From Bacteroidota bacterium (GTDB lineage Bacteria > Bacteroidota > Bacteroidia > Bacteroidales > F082), in NCBI GenBank assembly GCA_016845175.1, contig JAERTD010000024.1:1-64000 (forward strand): a stretch of DNA of 64,000 nucleotides, written 5' to 3'. Position numbers and translations under genes: made by a program. Below, piece by piece: positions 36,620 to 46,087 of the stretch (positions within the stretch are counted from its first letter, which is position 1; every line of letters starts with the position of its first letter). The notes under the pieces were generated by a model. That model saw nothing but the letters and a program-made list of their open reading frames with translations, ran no database searches and was not told the origin of the DNA.

Positions 36620-37684
36620 TTAAGCCTTAAATAATGCAAGGAAAATCTTGTAGGTAAAGGCTAACATAACTGCTCCGATAAACAGCCCAATGATGCCTCC
36701 TGCCATCATACCACCGATGGCTCCCAGGAGAATGACCAGCATGGGGATATCCATTCCCCTTCCCATGATTAAAGGTTTAATAAACGAATCCGCTGCACTC
36801 CATATTAAACTCCACACCATGAATATGCTGGCTGCCGTTGGACTTGCAAAGGTGTAGGCATAAATGATAACCGGAATCATTATTAGTGCAGGAGGTAATT
36901 GGATTATGGCCACAAACAAAACAATTAATGTAAGCACCCCTGCTGCCGGGAATCCCACAGCATACAATCCTATACTCAGAAATACCGTTTGTATGATAGC
37001 GGTGCCCAATACTCCCGTGACCACACTCCTGATAGTAGCTCCGCTAAGGGAGGTGAACTCTTCCCCATCAGGCCCAGCCAGCGTTTTGAAGATGCCTCTG
37101 GTGGTTTTCTCTGCCGCTTTAGTATTCATGATCAAAACACCCGCAATTATTATTGATACGATAAACATGAGGATGCTACCTGCCAATCCTGAGGCAAATG
37201 ATAAAACAGCTGGTGCAAACTCTTTGATTTGTGGCTCGAATTGCATCACGGCTGCCGTTAGATTTGTTGAGGCCATTTCCCAGGTTTTATGAATGGATGT
37301 GCCAACAATTGGCCAATCAGCTACAGAAGCATCAGGTGGCGGTACTTTAAATGAGCCTTCACTCATAATATCTGCCATTTCTATAAGACTATCTACAGTA
37401 GAACTTGTAATCAGAACAGATGGAACCACAATTATTGAAATACCGGCCAGCACAAGGATTATTACAGATAGTTTTTCCTTGTTTCCCAAAAGTTTTGATA
37501 GTTTTTTATGCAGTGGATAAATGGCTACAGCAAGAATAATTCCCCAGATTACAGGCCCCAGGAAGGGCTTGAGAATCACATAACTTACTACAAATAGTAA
37601 GGCAATAAAACCTATTCTTAAGACCGTGTTGATGTTTCTGTGAAAATGTGCCTCTAAATTTGGATCTTTTAGTTTATCACTCAT
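36620..37684 (-). CDS. AI-2E family (PerM-type) membrane transporter
   Basis: 354 residues with about eight membrane segments. The pattern FLGPVIWGIILAVAIYPLHKKL at the start, a soluble middle part, and the C-terminal GLYAVGFPAAGVLTLIVLFVAIIQ with FIKPLIMGRGMDIPMLVILL are characteristic of the family. Members have been proposed to export autoinducer-2 or to act as sodium/proton antiporters; the substrate here is not known. It stands 106 bases upstream of the metal-efflux operon on the same strand, but the operon has its own promoter. Confidence 0.88.
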   Translation of the reverse strand: MSDKLKDPNLEAHFHRNINTVLRIGFIALLFVVSYVILKPFLGPVIWGIILAVAIYPLHKKLSKLLGNKEKLSVIILVLAGISIIVVPSVLITSSTVDSLIEMADIMSEGSFKVPPPDASVADWPIVGTSIHKTWEMASTNLTAAVMQFEPQIKEFAPAVLSFASGLAGSILMFIVSIIIAGVLIMNTKAAEKTTRGIFKTLAGPDGEEFTSLSGATIRSVVTGVLGTAIIQTVFLSIGLYAVGFPAAGVLTLIVLFVAIIQLPPALIMIPVIIYAYTFASPTAASIFMVWSLIWSAADSFIKPLIMGRGMDIPMLVILLGAIGGMMAGGIIGLFIGAVMLAFTYKIFLALFKA

Positions 37685-37726
37685 GACAAGAAATTTACAA
37701 ATGCTTGGTGTTAAATAGAGACAATA

Positions 37727-38479
37727 TTAGCTTTTTATCCTCACATAGATGTGTTTGATGCGCGTTTTCTCCACCTCTCTTTCATCTACTTCAATATCCT
37801 TATGTAACGATTTGATCAGAGGGGTGAGTTTTGAGAACCCATAGTTTCGGGGATCAAAATCTGGCCTTTTCTTAATTATTAAGGCGCCAACTTCAGCTAA
37901 GAATGCCCAGCCCTGGTCATCTGCAATATCTTCAATTGATGCTTTAATCAGGTTGATAAACTTCTGATTTATGGGTTCAATGTCACCTTTGGGTTCATCA
38001 GGTTTATTGGTACCGGTTTTTGATTTAACCGGTGTTGGAATTCCTAATATTTCTATATAGATGAATTTGTCGCAGGCTACTATAAATGGTTTGGGGGTTT
38101 TCTTTTCACCCAGACCGATAACTACCTTACCTGATTCACGAAGTCGGGTGGCAAGTCTGGTAAAATCACTATCGCTTGATACCAGACAAAATCCATCAAC
38201 CTTATTATCATGAAGTATGTCCATGGCATCAATAATCATGGCCGAATCTGTTGCGTTTTTGCCCGTAGTATAGCTGTATTGTTGTATGGGTGTGATGGCA
38301 TGCTCCAGAAGCGCAGGTTTCCAACCCGCAACTGTTGGTTTCGTCCAGTCTCCATATATTCTTTTGATGGTAGGAATCCCCATCTTACTTATTTCATCGA
38401 GCATCCCTTTAATGTTAGCATAAGGAATGTTATCTGCGTCGATGAGCACGGCTAATTGTAAATCGTTTGGAAGTCTCAT
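37727..38479 (-). CDS. NYN-domain ribonuclease-like protein with C-terminal OST-HTH/LOTUS domain
   Basis: 250 residues. Residues 8-150 form a NYN (LabA/PIN-like) domain with the acidic residues of the metal site in VLIDADNIPY, NATDSAMIIDAMD and LVSSDSDFTRLATRL. Residues about 165-250 resemble the OST-HTH/LOTUS RNA-binding domain (WAFLAEVGALIIKKRPDFDP, NYGFSKLTPLI). The family is thought to cut or bind RNA; bacterial targets are unknown. It stands alone with no operon partner closer than the AI-2E gene 43 bases downstream. Confidence 0.87.
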   Translation of the reverse strand: MRLPNDLQLAVLIDADNIPYANIKGMLDEISKMGIPTIKRIYGDWTKPTVAGWKPALLEHAITPIQQYSYTTGKNATDSAMIIDAMDILHDNKVDGFCLVSSDSDFTRLATRLRESGKVVIGLGEKKTPKPFIVACDKFIYIEILGIPTPVKSKTGTNKPDEPKGDIEPINQKFINLIKASIEDIADDQGWAFLAEVGALIIKKRPDFDPRNYGFSKLTPLIKSLHKDIEVDEREVEKTRIKHIYVRIKS

Positions 38480-38681
38480 GATGGCTGGTGATTTTGTGTT
38501 TTAATGAGCTGATGGGAACAATGGTAAACCATCATTAAAGATACAGCAATTATTGATAAATTGTTATATGGAAAGCAGTAATCTATTATAACAAATTCAT
38601 TAGGTAAGCATGCTGGCTCACCTCGAAAAAAGTAGCAAATTATAGGTAAATGGTATTCTAATGTGAGAAGTATTTATGGTG

Positions 38682-39128
38682 TTATTTTTCAAGCTTTACC
38701 CTCACAGCGGTGGGACCCTTATGGCCCATTTCAACCTCAAAACTCACGAGGTTTCCTTCTTTGATTTCGTCGATAACATTATTGATATGGACGAATACGC
38801 TTTCTTTGGTTTCCAGATCTTTTATAAAGCCGAAACCTTTTGATTCATTAAAGAAACTCACGGTGCCTTTTCTGATGGGATCCATTTCCACCGATTCTCT
38901 AGTGGGAACACCGAGTTCAATATCTTCTGATTTAATCTTTGATTTTTTTGTGGGGTCTGGTGGTGTATCGGTAATCATACCATTCTCATCAACATAGGCG
39001 ATCATATCATCCATGCTGCTTTTTTCACCTTCTTTTCTTGCCAACTTCTTCTTTTCCTTCTCTTTGCGCTTCTTCTCTTTCTTGTTTCTTACTTCTTTTT
39101 TGTTAAATGTTTCCTGCGAACGACCCAT
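38682..39128 (-). CDS. Cold-shock-domain protein with Lys-rich N-terminal extension
   Basis: 148 residues. The C-terminal 68 residues are a cold-shock domain with both RNA-binding motifs (KGFGFI and VFVHI). The first 35 residues are almost all Lys, Arg and Glu, a basic tail that should also bind nucleic acid, and a linker of about 45 residues joins the two. CspA-family proteins melt RNA structure and regulate translation. The leader upstream carries a terminator-like hairpin (39223-39201), described separately. Confidence 0.92.
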   Translation of the reverse strand: MGRSQETFNKKEVRNKKEKKRKEKEKKKLARKEGEKSSMDDMIAYVDENGMITDTPPDPTKKSKIKSEDIELGVPTRESVEMDPIRKGTVSFFNESKGFGFIKDLETKESVFVHINNVIDEIKEGNLVSFEVEMGHKGPTAVRVKLEK

Positions 39129-39200
39129 GTATTGTACTGGTTTTTGTGTTTGGTGATGATTTAGTAGGCCAGATCTTAATAATTCAATATGATTGAACAG

Positions 39201-39223
39201 AAAAAAGCTTCAAAAGAAGCTTT
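39201..39223 (-). terminator. Terminator-like hairpin upstream of the cold-shock gene
   Basis: On the minus strand AAAGCTTC-TTTT-GAAGCTTT followed by more T. It can terminate the DJ-1/PfpI transcript, which ends 98 bases upstream, or act in the leader of the cold-shock gene if transcription begins at the box at 39246. Confidence 0.7.
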
Positions 39224-39238
39224 GATTGGCTTAAGCGA

Positions 39239-39246
39239 CAAAGATA
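39239..39246 (-). promoter_or_regulatory. Putative -7 box TATCTTTG upstream of the cold-shock gene
   Basis: TAnnTTTG match on the minus strand, 111 bases before ATG 39128 and just ahead of the hairpin. No clear -33 TTG, so it may be fortuitous. Confidence 0.35.
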
Positions 39247-39320
39247 GTGTATTTTCAGGGATTTGCTGAAGGACCGTGTTTGATATATATGAGGATAAGT
39301 AGTAATCCACAAGCCAATAA

Positions 39321-39902
39321 TCAAAAACCCATGATGCTCCTGATGTGCCCTGCATTATTTGCATCTGTTAATTTCTCAAGAAGTAGCAGAGCCACATCTA
39401 TGGCAGTAAAGGGTCCACAGGAAGTAATTATATCATCAGTATCCACTATAAAATCTGTACTGAAATTGACACCAAATCCACTTAGCTGGGAACTGCGATG
39501 ATCGTCAACTAAATTATAGGTGGTTGCTTTTTTTCCCTTCAACACACCACTTTTTCCCAAGGGTAAAGCTCCAACACAGATAGAGGCTATGGGTTTATTC
39601 GATTTGCTAAAGGCTTGAATAAGTGAAGTGAAGGCCACGTTGTATGCATCATCATAAAACCCATAAGTCTCAAAACCTCCTGGAACTGCCAGGGCATCAA
39701 AATCTTTAGCTTTTATATCTTCCAACAAATAATCGACCTCCATACCCACATCAAAGGCTGTACGGATAAGTTTTGTTCGACCACAGCTGAATAACTCAAC
39801 ATCTTTTCTTCCATAGGATTTATTCCAGCCAAATACATCAATAAAAGCACTGGCTTCGTATATTTCAACACCATTGGCAAGGAATAGTAAGACTCTTTTC
39901 AT
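39321..39902 (-). CDS. DJ-1/PfpI family protein
   Basis: 193 residues, usual size for the DJ-1 group. The fold is shown by VLLFLANGVEIYEASAFIDV (conserved Glu near residue 16), DALAVPGGFE and the nucleophile elbow ASICVGALPLGKSGVLKGKK with the reactive Cys, followed by ATTYN. DJ-1 relatives include glyoxalase III, proposed deglycases and chaperones; which applies is not clear. It begins 18 bases after the GNAT gene stop, so the two form an operon. Confidence 0.87.
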   Translation of the reverse strand: MKRVLLFLANGVEIYEASAFIDVFGWNKSYGRKDVELFSCGRTKLIRTAFDVGMEVDYLLEDIKAKDFDALAVPGGFETYGFYDDAYNVAFTSLIQAFSKSNKPIASICVGALPLGKSGVLKGKKATTYNLVDDHRSSQLSGFGVNFSTDFIVDTDDIITSCGPFTAIDVALLLLEKLTDANNAGHIRSIMGF

Positions 39903-39920
39903 TGGTATATGGATTGTTAG

Positions 39921-40463
39921 TTAGTAATCTCTTGGATCGTCTTCAAGGATGGCATAATGATAATTATCGTACCAGGATCCCCTGATGGGTAGGATTTTCC
40001 TTCTCAAACCTTCTCTGGTCATGGCTGTTTTCTCGAGAACTGCAATCGATTTGGTGTTTTGTGTGGCCACTCCGGCTTCAATTCTGTGTAGTCTAAAGTG
40101 CTCAAAACCAGTTTTGATGAGTAATTTCGCTACCTCTGTAGCAAAGCCATTTCCCCAATAAGCAGGATCAAGTTTATAATAGATCTCCCCGGAACGGTAT
40201 TTATCACAAGAAAGGAAAAGACCTGCCTCTCCAATAAATTCACCATCACTTTTACGGTTTATGGTCCAGTGGTGGGATTTTTTACTTTCTCCGGCGTTTA
40301 CATCAATTATGGGCCTTAGCATCTCCTTTGTATCCTCAACTGACTCAGGAATACCCATGGTATTGTATTCATCCACCTCAGGAATACGTGACAATTGATA
40401 GATGTTTTCGAGATCACTCCAGCCAATTTCCTTGAGGAGCAATCTGAATGATTGAAGTTCCAT
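39921..40463 (-). CDS. GNAT family N-acetyltransferase (RimJ/RimL-like)
   Basis: 180 residues from ATG 40463 (MELQSFRLLLKEI). A longer frame to ATG 40541 exists, but a TACTTTTG box at 40482-40475 lies within it and family members start near the shorter form. The acetyl-CoA binding core is AYWGNGFATEVAKLLIKTGF (Q/R-x-x-G-x-G/A loop as GNGFAT), preceded by FIGEAGL and followed by IEAGVATQNTKSIAVLEK. RimJ/RimL relatives acetylate ribosomal proteins or small amines; the substrate is unknown. First gene of an operon with the DJ-1/PfpI gene. Confidence 0.82.
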   Translation of the reverse strand: MELQSFRLLLKEIGWSDLENIYQLSRIPEVDEYNTMGIPESVEDTKEMLRPIIDVNAGESKKSHHWTINRKSDGEFIGEAGLFLSCDKYRSGEIYYKLDPAYWGNGFATEVAKLLIKTGFEHFRLHRIEAGVATQNTKSIAVLEKTAMTREGLRRKILPIRGSWYDNYHYAILEDDPRDY

Positions 40464-40474
40464 CTGTTTTCGGC

Positions 40475-40482
40475 CAAAAGTA
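40475..40482 (-). promoter_or_regulatory. Putative -7 box TACTTTTG for the GNAT gene
   Basis: TAnnTTTG match 12 bases before ATG 40463, implying a very short leader. No clear -33 element. Confidence 0.35.
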
Positions 40483-40668
40483 AGAAAAAGGCCATAAAAG
40501 TCTTTTTGGTATTTGAAATATGTTGTACACTTTCTGTCCATTGCATTTCCTGCTCATTTATTCTAAAAAGTCCAAGAAATCAGAATTGAATTATTTGTGC
40601 ACATGACTTTTTTTTATCTTCGTATGACACTATCCGCTTGCAATCGGATGCTTAAATCCACTACTTCA

Positions 40669-42975
40669 ATGAGAAATAAACAGATGTTCCTGGCGCTTGT
40701 GATGGCTATGTTCGCAGTTTTTCATGCTGCAGCACAGGATGTTGCATTGGTGCTCAGTGGAGGTGGAGCTAAGGCCTATGCTCATATAGGTGTGTTAAAA
40801 GCCCTTGAAGAGCATGATATTGCGGTTGATTTTGTGGTTGGAAATTCCATGGGAGCAGTCATTGGAGGCTTTTATGCTGCCGGATACAGCCCTGCAGAAA
40901 TTCAGAAGATTTTTATGAACCCCAGGCTGCTGAATGATGAGCGCGGAACAGAGCAGGTTCAACATTCATACTATCAGCGGATACAGCCGGATGCCTCGTG
41001 GATTACCATACCTTTTGCCATTGATGAGGGTTTAAAACTCAAATTGCCGTTTAAAGTCTATAATACAGAAGACCTGGATTATCTGTTGATGTCCCATCTG
41101 GCTTCAGCTTCAGCGGCCTCAAACTATGATTTTGATAGTCTGATGATACCCTTTCGTTGCGTGGCGACAGATATTGATTCCTCGAAAATTATTGTCATCA
41201 AGAATGGTGACCTTTCAACTTCAGTTCGGGCATCCATGACCTTCCCCTTTTTCATTCGTCCCATAAAAGTTAATGACCGATTGCTATTCGATGGGGGAAT
41301 GTATGATAATTTTCCTGTGGCTACCGCAGAGGAATCCTTTCATCCTGACATTATCCTGGGAAGTAAAGCTGTTAAAAATTACGAATCACCAGACCCCGAT
41401 GATTTAGTTTCTCAGGCGCAAAATATGCTGATGCGAAAAGCAGATTTCCATCTTGATGAAAACAAAGGACTTGTCATCGAGATTGAAAGTGGTAGAGAAA
41501 ATATCTTTCAGTTTCAACGGGCTGCTGAGTATATCGATAGTGGTTATATGGCAACCCAGCGAATGATTCCATTAATAAAAGAAAGAATCAAGTCCAAAGA
41601 GGGTGATGTGAGTATCCATCAAAAACGAGAGGCATTTAGAGAAAAGATCCAATCTGATTTTGACAAGACGGAAATCGGAGATATACATATCGAAGGTGTA
41701 AACTCAAAACAAGCCAGTTACTTCAGAAAGTCATTACGCAATCGCAAAGGCGATAATACCATTGGTGGTTTTGAGAAACAGTACAACCGACTGGTTTCCA
41801 ATGAGAATGTAAGAAATGTGCATCCATCGGTACACTATAATAAACAAACATCCTCATATGATATGAAGCTGTCTATCCGGACCATAGAACAATTTGAGGT
41901 TAAGTTTGGCGGGTATATTTCTTCTCATGGAGTCAACGAAGGCTATTTGGAGTTTTCTTATCATTCAGTGGGAAAGACCAGTAAGCATATTGATGTCAGT
42001 ACCTATTTCGGATCATTGTATTCAAGCATTTATGGTTCCACTAAGATTGAGTTACAGGGCAGGTTACCTTTCTATGCCCAACTGAACGGTCTGGTAAGCA
42101 GTAAAAACTATTTTGCCAGTGCCAAATACTTTTTTGAAGATCAGCTACCCGCCTATGTGATTCAGGATGAAAACTTTATTGACTTTAATATGGGGATCCC
42201 CTTTGGAAAATCTTCCGTGGCAAAAATAGGAATCTCAAGTATGAATCTGAATTATCAGTACTACCACGATAATTATTTCACTCGCACTGATACAGCCGAT
42301 CGTTCTGATTTTTATTTCCTGAACCCCTATATTGAATTTGAGAACAATACCCTGAATAGAAAGCAGTTCCCATCCATGGGCCGACAATTGTTACTGGCTT
42401 TCAATTATTATGTAGGCAATGAAAGTACCACTCCTGGTACTACCTTGAATGGAGGAGCTGACTTTGAGAGGAATCATTACTTTTTCACCACACTGCTCCG
42501 ATTTGAGCAGTATTTGAAAGTGTTCGAAAGCTTATCGATTGGTGGTAGTCTGGAAGCAGTTTATTCCAATAAACCTCTCATGAGTAACTATGTGTCCAGT
42601 TTGCTTATGGCATCCTCATTCGAACCCATCCCCATTATGAAAAGTATGTTTCAGGATAACTACAGGGCATATTCATACGGGAGTTTGGGAGGTAAATTGA
42701 TATGGAACGTATGGAACCGTTTTGATATCCGTCTGGAAGCCTATTATTATGTTCCCTATGAAAAAATTACCCCTAAGGATGTGCCTGTTAACGGTGTTTC
42801 CCTGGGTGCACCCTTCTCCAAACAATATCTACTGGGTTCTTCTCACCTTATTTATAACAGTGTTATCGGGCCCATAGGCTTATCGGCTAATTATATGCAG
42901 ATTCCAGGGACACAATTTTCCTATATGCTGAGTATCGGATACCTGATTTTTGACAGGTCGAGGTTCTACCGGTAA
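40669..42975 (+). CDS. Patatin-like phospholipase with outer-membrane beta-barrel
   Basis: 768 residues from ATG 40669 (MRNKQMFLALVMAMF), which gives a clean signal peptide ending HAAAQD; an in-frame GTG at 40597 would put 24 extra residues before it. The patatin domain (about 25-320) has the oxyanion loop SGGGAKAYAHIGVL, the nucleophile Ser in GNSMGAVIGG and the dyad Asp in FDGGMYDNFP. A short POTRA-like part (IGDIHIEGVNSKQASYF) precedes a C-terminal barrel of alternating strands ending in SRFYR. It is like PlpD/BamA-type (type Vd) proteins: a lipase carried on or across the outer membrane. Catalytic residues are intact. Confidence 0.88.
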   Translation: MRNKQMFLALVMAMFAVFHAAAQDVALVLSGGGAKAYAHIGVLKALEEHDIAVDFVVGNSMGAVIGGFYAAGYSPAEIQKIFMNPRLLNDERGTEQVQHSYYQRIQPDASWITIPFAIDEGLKLKLPFKVYNTEDLDYLLMSHLASASAASNYDFDSLMIPFRCVATDIDSSKIIVIKNGDLSTSVRASMTFPFFIRPIKVNDRLLFDGGMYDNFPVATAEESFHPDIILGSKAVKNYESPDPDDLVSQAQNMLMRKADFHLDENKGLVIEIESGRENIFQFQRAAEYIDSGYMATQRMIPLIKERIKSKEGDVSIHQKREAFREKIQSDFDKTEIGDIHIEGVNSKQASYFRKSLRNRKGDNTIGGFEKQYNRLVSNENVRNVHPSVHYNKQTSSYDMKLSIRTIEQFEVKFGGYISSHGVNEGYLEFSYHSVGKTSKHIDVSTYFGSLYSSIYGSTKIELQGRLPFYAQLNGLVSSKNYFASAKYFFEDQLPAYVIQDENFIDFNMGIPFGKSSVAKIGISSMNLNYQYYHDNYFTRTDTADRSDFYFLNPYIEFENNTLNRKQFPSMGRQLLLAFNYYVGNESTTPGTTLNGGADFERNHYFFTTLLRFEQYLKVFESLSIGGSLEAVYSNKPLMSNYVSSLLMASSFEPIPIMKSMFQDNYRAYSYGSLGGKLIWNVWNRFDIRLEAYYYVPYEKITPKDVPVNGVSLGAPFSKQYLLGSSHLIYNSVIGPIGLSANYMQIPGTQFSYMLSIGYLIFDRSRFYR

Positions 42976-43126
42976 TTTTGAATGCTATTGGTCGAAAGGC
43001 CGTTTTTATTTGTCCATTTCTATATCTAAAATAATTCTAAACTATGCGGCTTGTTAAGTTGCAGAAATACAGTCACATAGAGTAAAGATATTCTTGTCTT
43101 TTTTTAGGAGAGTTCGATAGATTTAT

Positions 43127-43134
43127 TATTTTTG
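43127..43134 (+). promoter_or_regulatory. Putative -7 box TATTTTTG for the DUF349 gene
   Basis: TAnnTTTG match 67 bases before ATG 43201. It overlaps an in-frame TTG at 43132, which argues against that codon as the start. Confidence 0.45.
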
Positions 43135-43200
43135 CAAGCCTCGCCAATTCGAGGAGGAAAGAATGTGCCTGCCACCAACAGGCCTACTAATTATTATAAG

Positions 43201-45303
43201 ATGCAAGAGAACACACAACCCGATCAAAATCCTGAAACTAATCAGAATTCTGGAGTTCAGGAGGAGAAGCCCGAAACTGCTGATGCAGTGGTTAACCATG
43301 AGAAAACAGCTTCCGGACCCACACCTGAAGAAACCAAGCAACAAATCACTGAAAGTGAGGATGTTGAAATCAGGGAACTATTAAATTACAAAGCCAAGGA
43401 AACTACCACAGAACAGCCTTCTGAACCTGGGTCAGAAAAAGTAGAAGAACCTGCTCAAGCTGATACCAAACAAATCAGTGAGGAAGAACGCTCTGAGATT
43501 GCCTCGTTGATAGCTTCATCAAAGGCCGGCGAGAAGACAGTCAGTACAGCTGAAGGTCAAGGGGATCATGATATGGTCACCTTCGATACCATTGATATCG
43601 ACCAACTGAATAAACAGGAACTGGTTGAATTATTGGAAGACGTAGTTGCAGAAAAGGACGTTTCTAAAATCAGAAACCAAATTGCCAAAATAAAAGCGGC
43701 CTACCTTCTTAGAAGAAAAGATGATGTAGATCGTGAACTACAGGAATTTACCCATGGTGGAGGTGAGGAAAAGGACTTTGTATACCATGATGATCCATTG
43801 GATAAGCGGTATAACAGTGCGTTCAGACAGTATAAGGATCATAAAGCAAGGTTTGCTCAGGATCTGGAAAAACAAAAACAAACCAACTTATCCGAGAAAT
43901 TCAGAATCCTTGAAGAATTAAAGGAACTTATTTCCTCAGAAGAAACCCTGAAGAAAACCTATGATGAATTCAAGCGATTGCAGGATGAGTGGAAAGAAAT
44001 AGGAATGGTACCGGCTGCAGAGCTCAGCAACCTCTGGCAGAGCTATCATTTTCTTGTGGAGAAGTTCTTCGACAAGGTGAGGATTAATAAGGAGTTAAGA
44101 GATTTGGATCTGAAGAAAAATTTGGATCTGAAAATGGCTCTGTGTGAAAAGACAGAAGAGCTATTTGTCGAAAAATCAATAATTAAGTCCTTTAAACTTT
44201 TGCAAAAATACCACGACGAATGGCGTGAAATCGGTCCTGTTCCTTCGGAAAAGAAAGAAGAATTATGGAACCGCTTCAAAGCCGCCACTGATACTATTAA
44301 TCAGCGTCGTAAGGAGCATTATAAAGGCTTACAGGAAGAGCAACAGAAAAACTTGGAAGCAAAGAAAGTACTTTGTGAAAAAGCTGAACAACTGATTGCA
44401 GTTGAGGCTGTAAGCTTAAAGGACTGGCAAAAACAAACCAATGAATTAAACGAGATGATCAAGGTTTGGAAAACCATTGGTCGTGCCCCCAAAGCTCATA
44501 ATGATGAAATTTGGGACAGATTTAAAAAATCATTGGATAACTTCTTTGAGCGCAAGCGTAGTTTCTTTGCTGAAGTTAAAGAACAACAGCTTAATAACTA
44601 CAATTTGAAGCTTAATTTATGTGTCGAGGCTGAGGCATTAATGGATAGCACCGATTGGAAAAAAACTACCCAAAATCTGATTAACCTACAGAAGGAATGG
44701 AAGAAAATCGGTCCCGTACCACGCCGTAATTCCGATAAGGTATGGAAGCGTTTCCGATCGGCTTGTGATACTTTCTTCAATAAGAAAAGTGAACATTTCA
44801 AATCTCTTCATGCATCTGAGGCTGAGAATTTAAAGCTGAAAAAGGAAATTATAGCCAGTATTATCGATCTTAAGGTGGGAGAGAAGAAAGCTGAGAATCT
44901 GAAGAAACTTAAAGAGTTTCAGAAGAAATGGATGGATATTGGCTTCGTACCTTTCCAGGAAAAAGACAAACTTCAAAAACAATACCGTGAAGCCATTGAT
45001 CAACTTATTGACAAAATGGAAATCAATAAGCATGAATTAAGTGCTGCCGGTTTTGAAGAAAAGGTCGAAATGCTGAAATCGGCACCTGATGCCGACTGGA
45101 GATTATCCAAAGAACGTCAGCATATACAGCAGAAAATCAACCGCATTCAGGAAGATGTTACGGTTTGGGAAAACAATATTGGCTTTTTCTCAAGTTCACA
45201 AAAATCCAACCAGCTAAAAACTGAATTTGAAAGAAAAATTGAGAAAGCTAAAAGTGAAATTGAAGGTCTGAAAGCAAAATTGAAATTAATCGATAGAGCA
45301 TAA
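43201..45303 (+). CDS. DUF349 repeat protein
   Basis: 700 residues from ATG 43201 (MQENTQPDQNPE). The first 170 residues are acidic, low in complexity and probably disordered. The rest is helical and holds five DUF349 repeats marked by WKEIGMVP, WREIGPVP, WKTIGRAP, WKKIGPVP and WMDIGFVP, spaced 77, 82, 77 and 77 residues apart. A C-terminal coiled coil ends the protein. DUF349 proteins are widespread in Bacteroidota; function unknown. No neighbouring operon partner; convergent with a lipoprotein gene. Confidence 0.88.
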   Translation: MQENTQPDQNPETNQNSGVQEEKPETADAVVNHEKTASGPTPEETKQQITESEDVEIRELLNYKAKETTTEQPSEPGSEKVEEPAQADTKQISEEERSEIASLIASSKAGEKTVSTAEGQGDHDMVTFDTIDIDQLNKQELVELLEDVVAEKDVSKIRNQIAKIKAAYLLRRKDDVDRELQEFTHGGGEEKDFVYHDDPLDKRYNSAFRQYKDHKARFAQDLEKQKQTNLSEKFRILEELKELISSEETLKKTYDEFKRLQDEWKEIGMVPAAELSNLWQSYHFLVEKFFDKVRINKELRDLDLKKNLDLKMALCEKTEELFVEKSIIKSFKLLQKYHDEWREIGPVPSEKKEELWNRFKAATDTINQRRKEHYKGLQEEQQKNLEAKKVLCEKAEQLIAVEAVSLKDWQKQTNELNEMIKVWKTIGRAPKAHNDEIWDRFKKSLDNFFERKRSFFAEVKEQQLNNYNLKLNLCVEAEALMDSTDWKKTTQNLINLQKEWKKIGPVPRRNSDKVWKRFRSACDTFFNKKSEHFKSLHASEAENLKLKKEIIASIIDLKVGEKKAENLKKLKEFQKKWMDIGFVPFQEKDKLQKQYREAIDQLIDKMEINKHELSAAGFEEKVEMLKSAPDADWRLSKERQHIQQKINRIQEDVTVWENNIGFFSSSQKSNQLKTEFERKIEKAKSEIEGLKAKLKLIDRA

Positions 45304-45309
45304 ATCAGA

Positions 45310-45331
45310 AAGGTGGTATAACCACCACCTT
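45310..45331. terminator. Hairpin between convergent DUF349 and lipoprotein genes
   Basis: AAGGTGGT and ACCACCTT pair around a six-base loop seven bases after the DUF349 stop. There is no strong T-run on either side, so terminator function is tentative. Confidence 0.45.
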
Positions 45332-45352
45332 GTATATGAAAACAGATATCTC

Positions 45353-46012
45353 CTAACGGAGCAAAAGTGAAGAAACCAGACTATAACTTTCAGTTGTAGT
45401 CTGTGTTTTTTTAGTCCATTTGATAAGGCCATAGTTTTTGGCCACAAAAAATTCCCATTTGTTGTTATTCTCTTTTAAATCAATCACCTGGGTGTGGTAA
45501 ATATCCTTATATGTTCTCCCATTGAGTTGAAGGTCTGGCAGTAAGTTAAGGTTGGTATATAAACCTTCATTCTCACCATAAATATGTTCGAAGCCGAATG
45601 GGTACCGTGGTGATAGGATGGTAAGATATCTTCCATTCACAAAATATACCCTGTAGGTATCGTTGATTTCATCAACTTTGTTATAGTAATCTCCAGCTGA
45701 TATTTCTCCTTTTTTCAGATGGTCCTGGTCTGTAACAAATGACATCTCCAGCACATCATAGCGATAATCCAACTGGTCAGAATCGAGGCCCGAATAATCA
45801 GCAGTTGCATAAATTTTGATGCTATCAATTTCAAGGGTAGTATCATTTTGATAGGTCCAGAAGCTGCCCTCCTTAAAAAAACAATACTCTTTTATTTCAT
45901 CTGAGATTGTATAATGAGGCAGTTCATGTATGCTGTTTTTTGTACAAGACAATGAAAATGGTAATAAGGCCAACAAAAGAAATACCTTTTTATTTAGGAA
46001 TAGTTGCATCAT
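45353..46012 (-). CDS. Lipoprotein of unknown function
   Basis: 219 residues from ATG 46012 (MMQLFLNKKVF); an in-frame TTG six bases earlier was not chosen. A type II signal peptide ends in the lipobox PFSLSC. The mature part is rich in aromatic residues and beta strands (EGSFWTYQNDT, YRVYFVNGRYLTIL), with NKWEFFVAKNYGLIKW near the end, a pattern found in many Bacteroidota lipoproteins. No family recognised. Divergent from the AsmA-like gene. Confidence 0.75.
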   Translation of the reverse strand: MMQLFLNKKVFLLLALLPFSLSCTKNSIHELPHYTISDEIKEYCFFKEGSFWTYQNDTTLEIDSIKIYATADYSGLDSDQLDYRYDVLEMSFVTDQDHLKKGEISAGDYYNKVDEINDTYRVYFVNGRYLTILSPRYPFGFEHIYGENEGLYTNLNLLPDLQLNGRTYKDIYHTQVIDLKENNNKWEFFVAKNYGLIKWTKKTQTTTESYSLVSSLLLR

Positions 46013-46048
46013 TAACAAATTGAAGCGTTGTAGAATTGATTAATTTTA

Positions 46049-46056
46049 CAAAATTA
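46049..46056 (-). promoter_or_regulatory. Putative -7 box TAATTTTG for the lipoprotein gene
   Basis: TAnnTTTG match on the minus strand 37 bases before ATG 46012. Confidence 0.4.
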
Positions 46057-46087
46057 GTAAATATCGCTTTCTAAGTAAATAGCAGCT

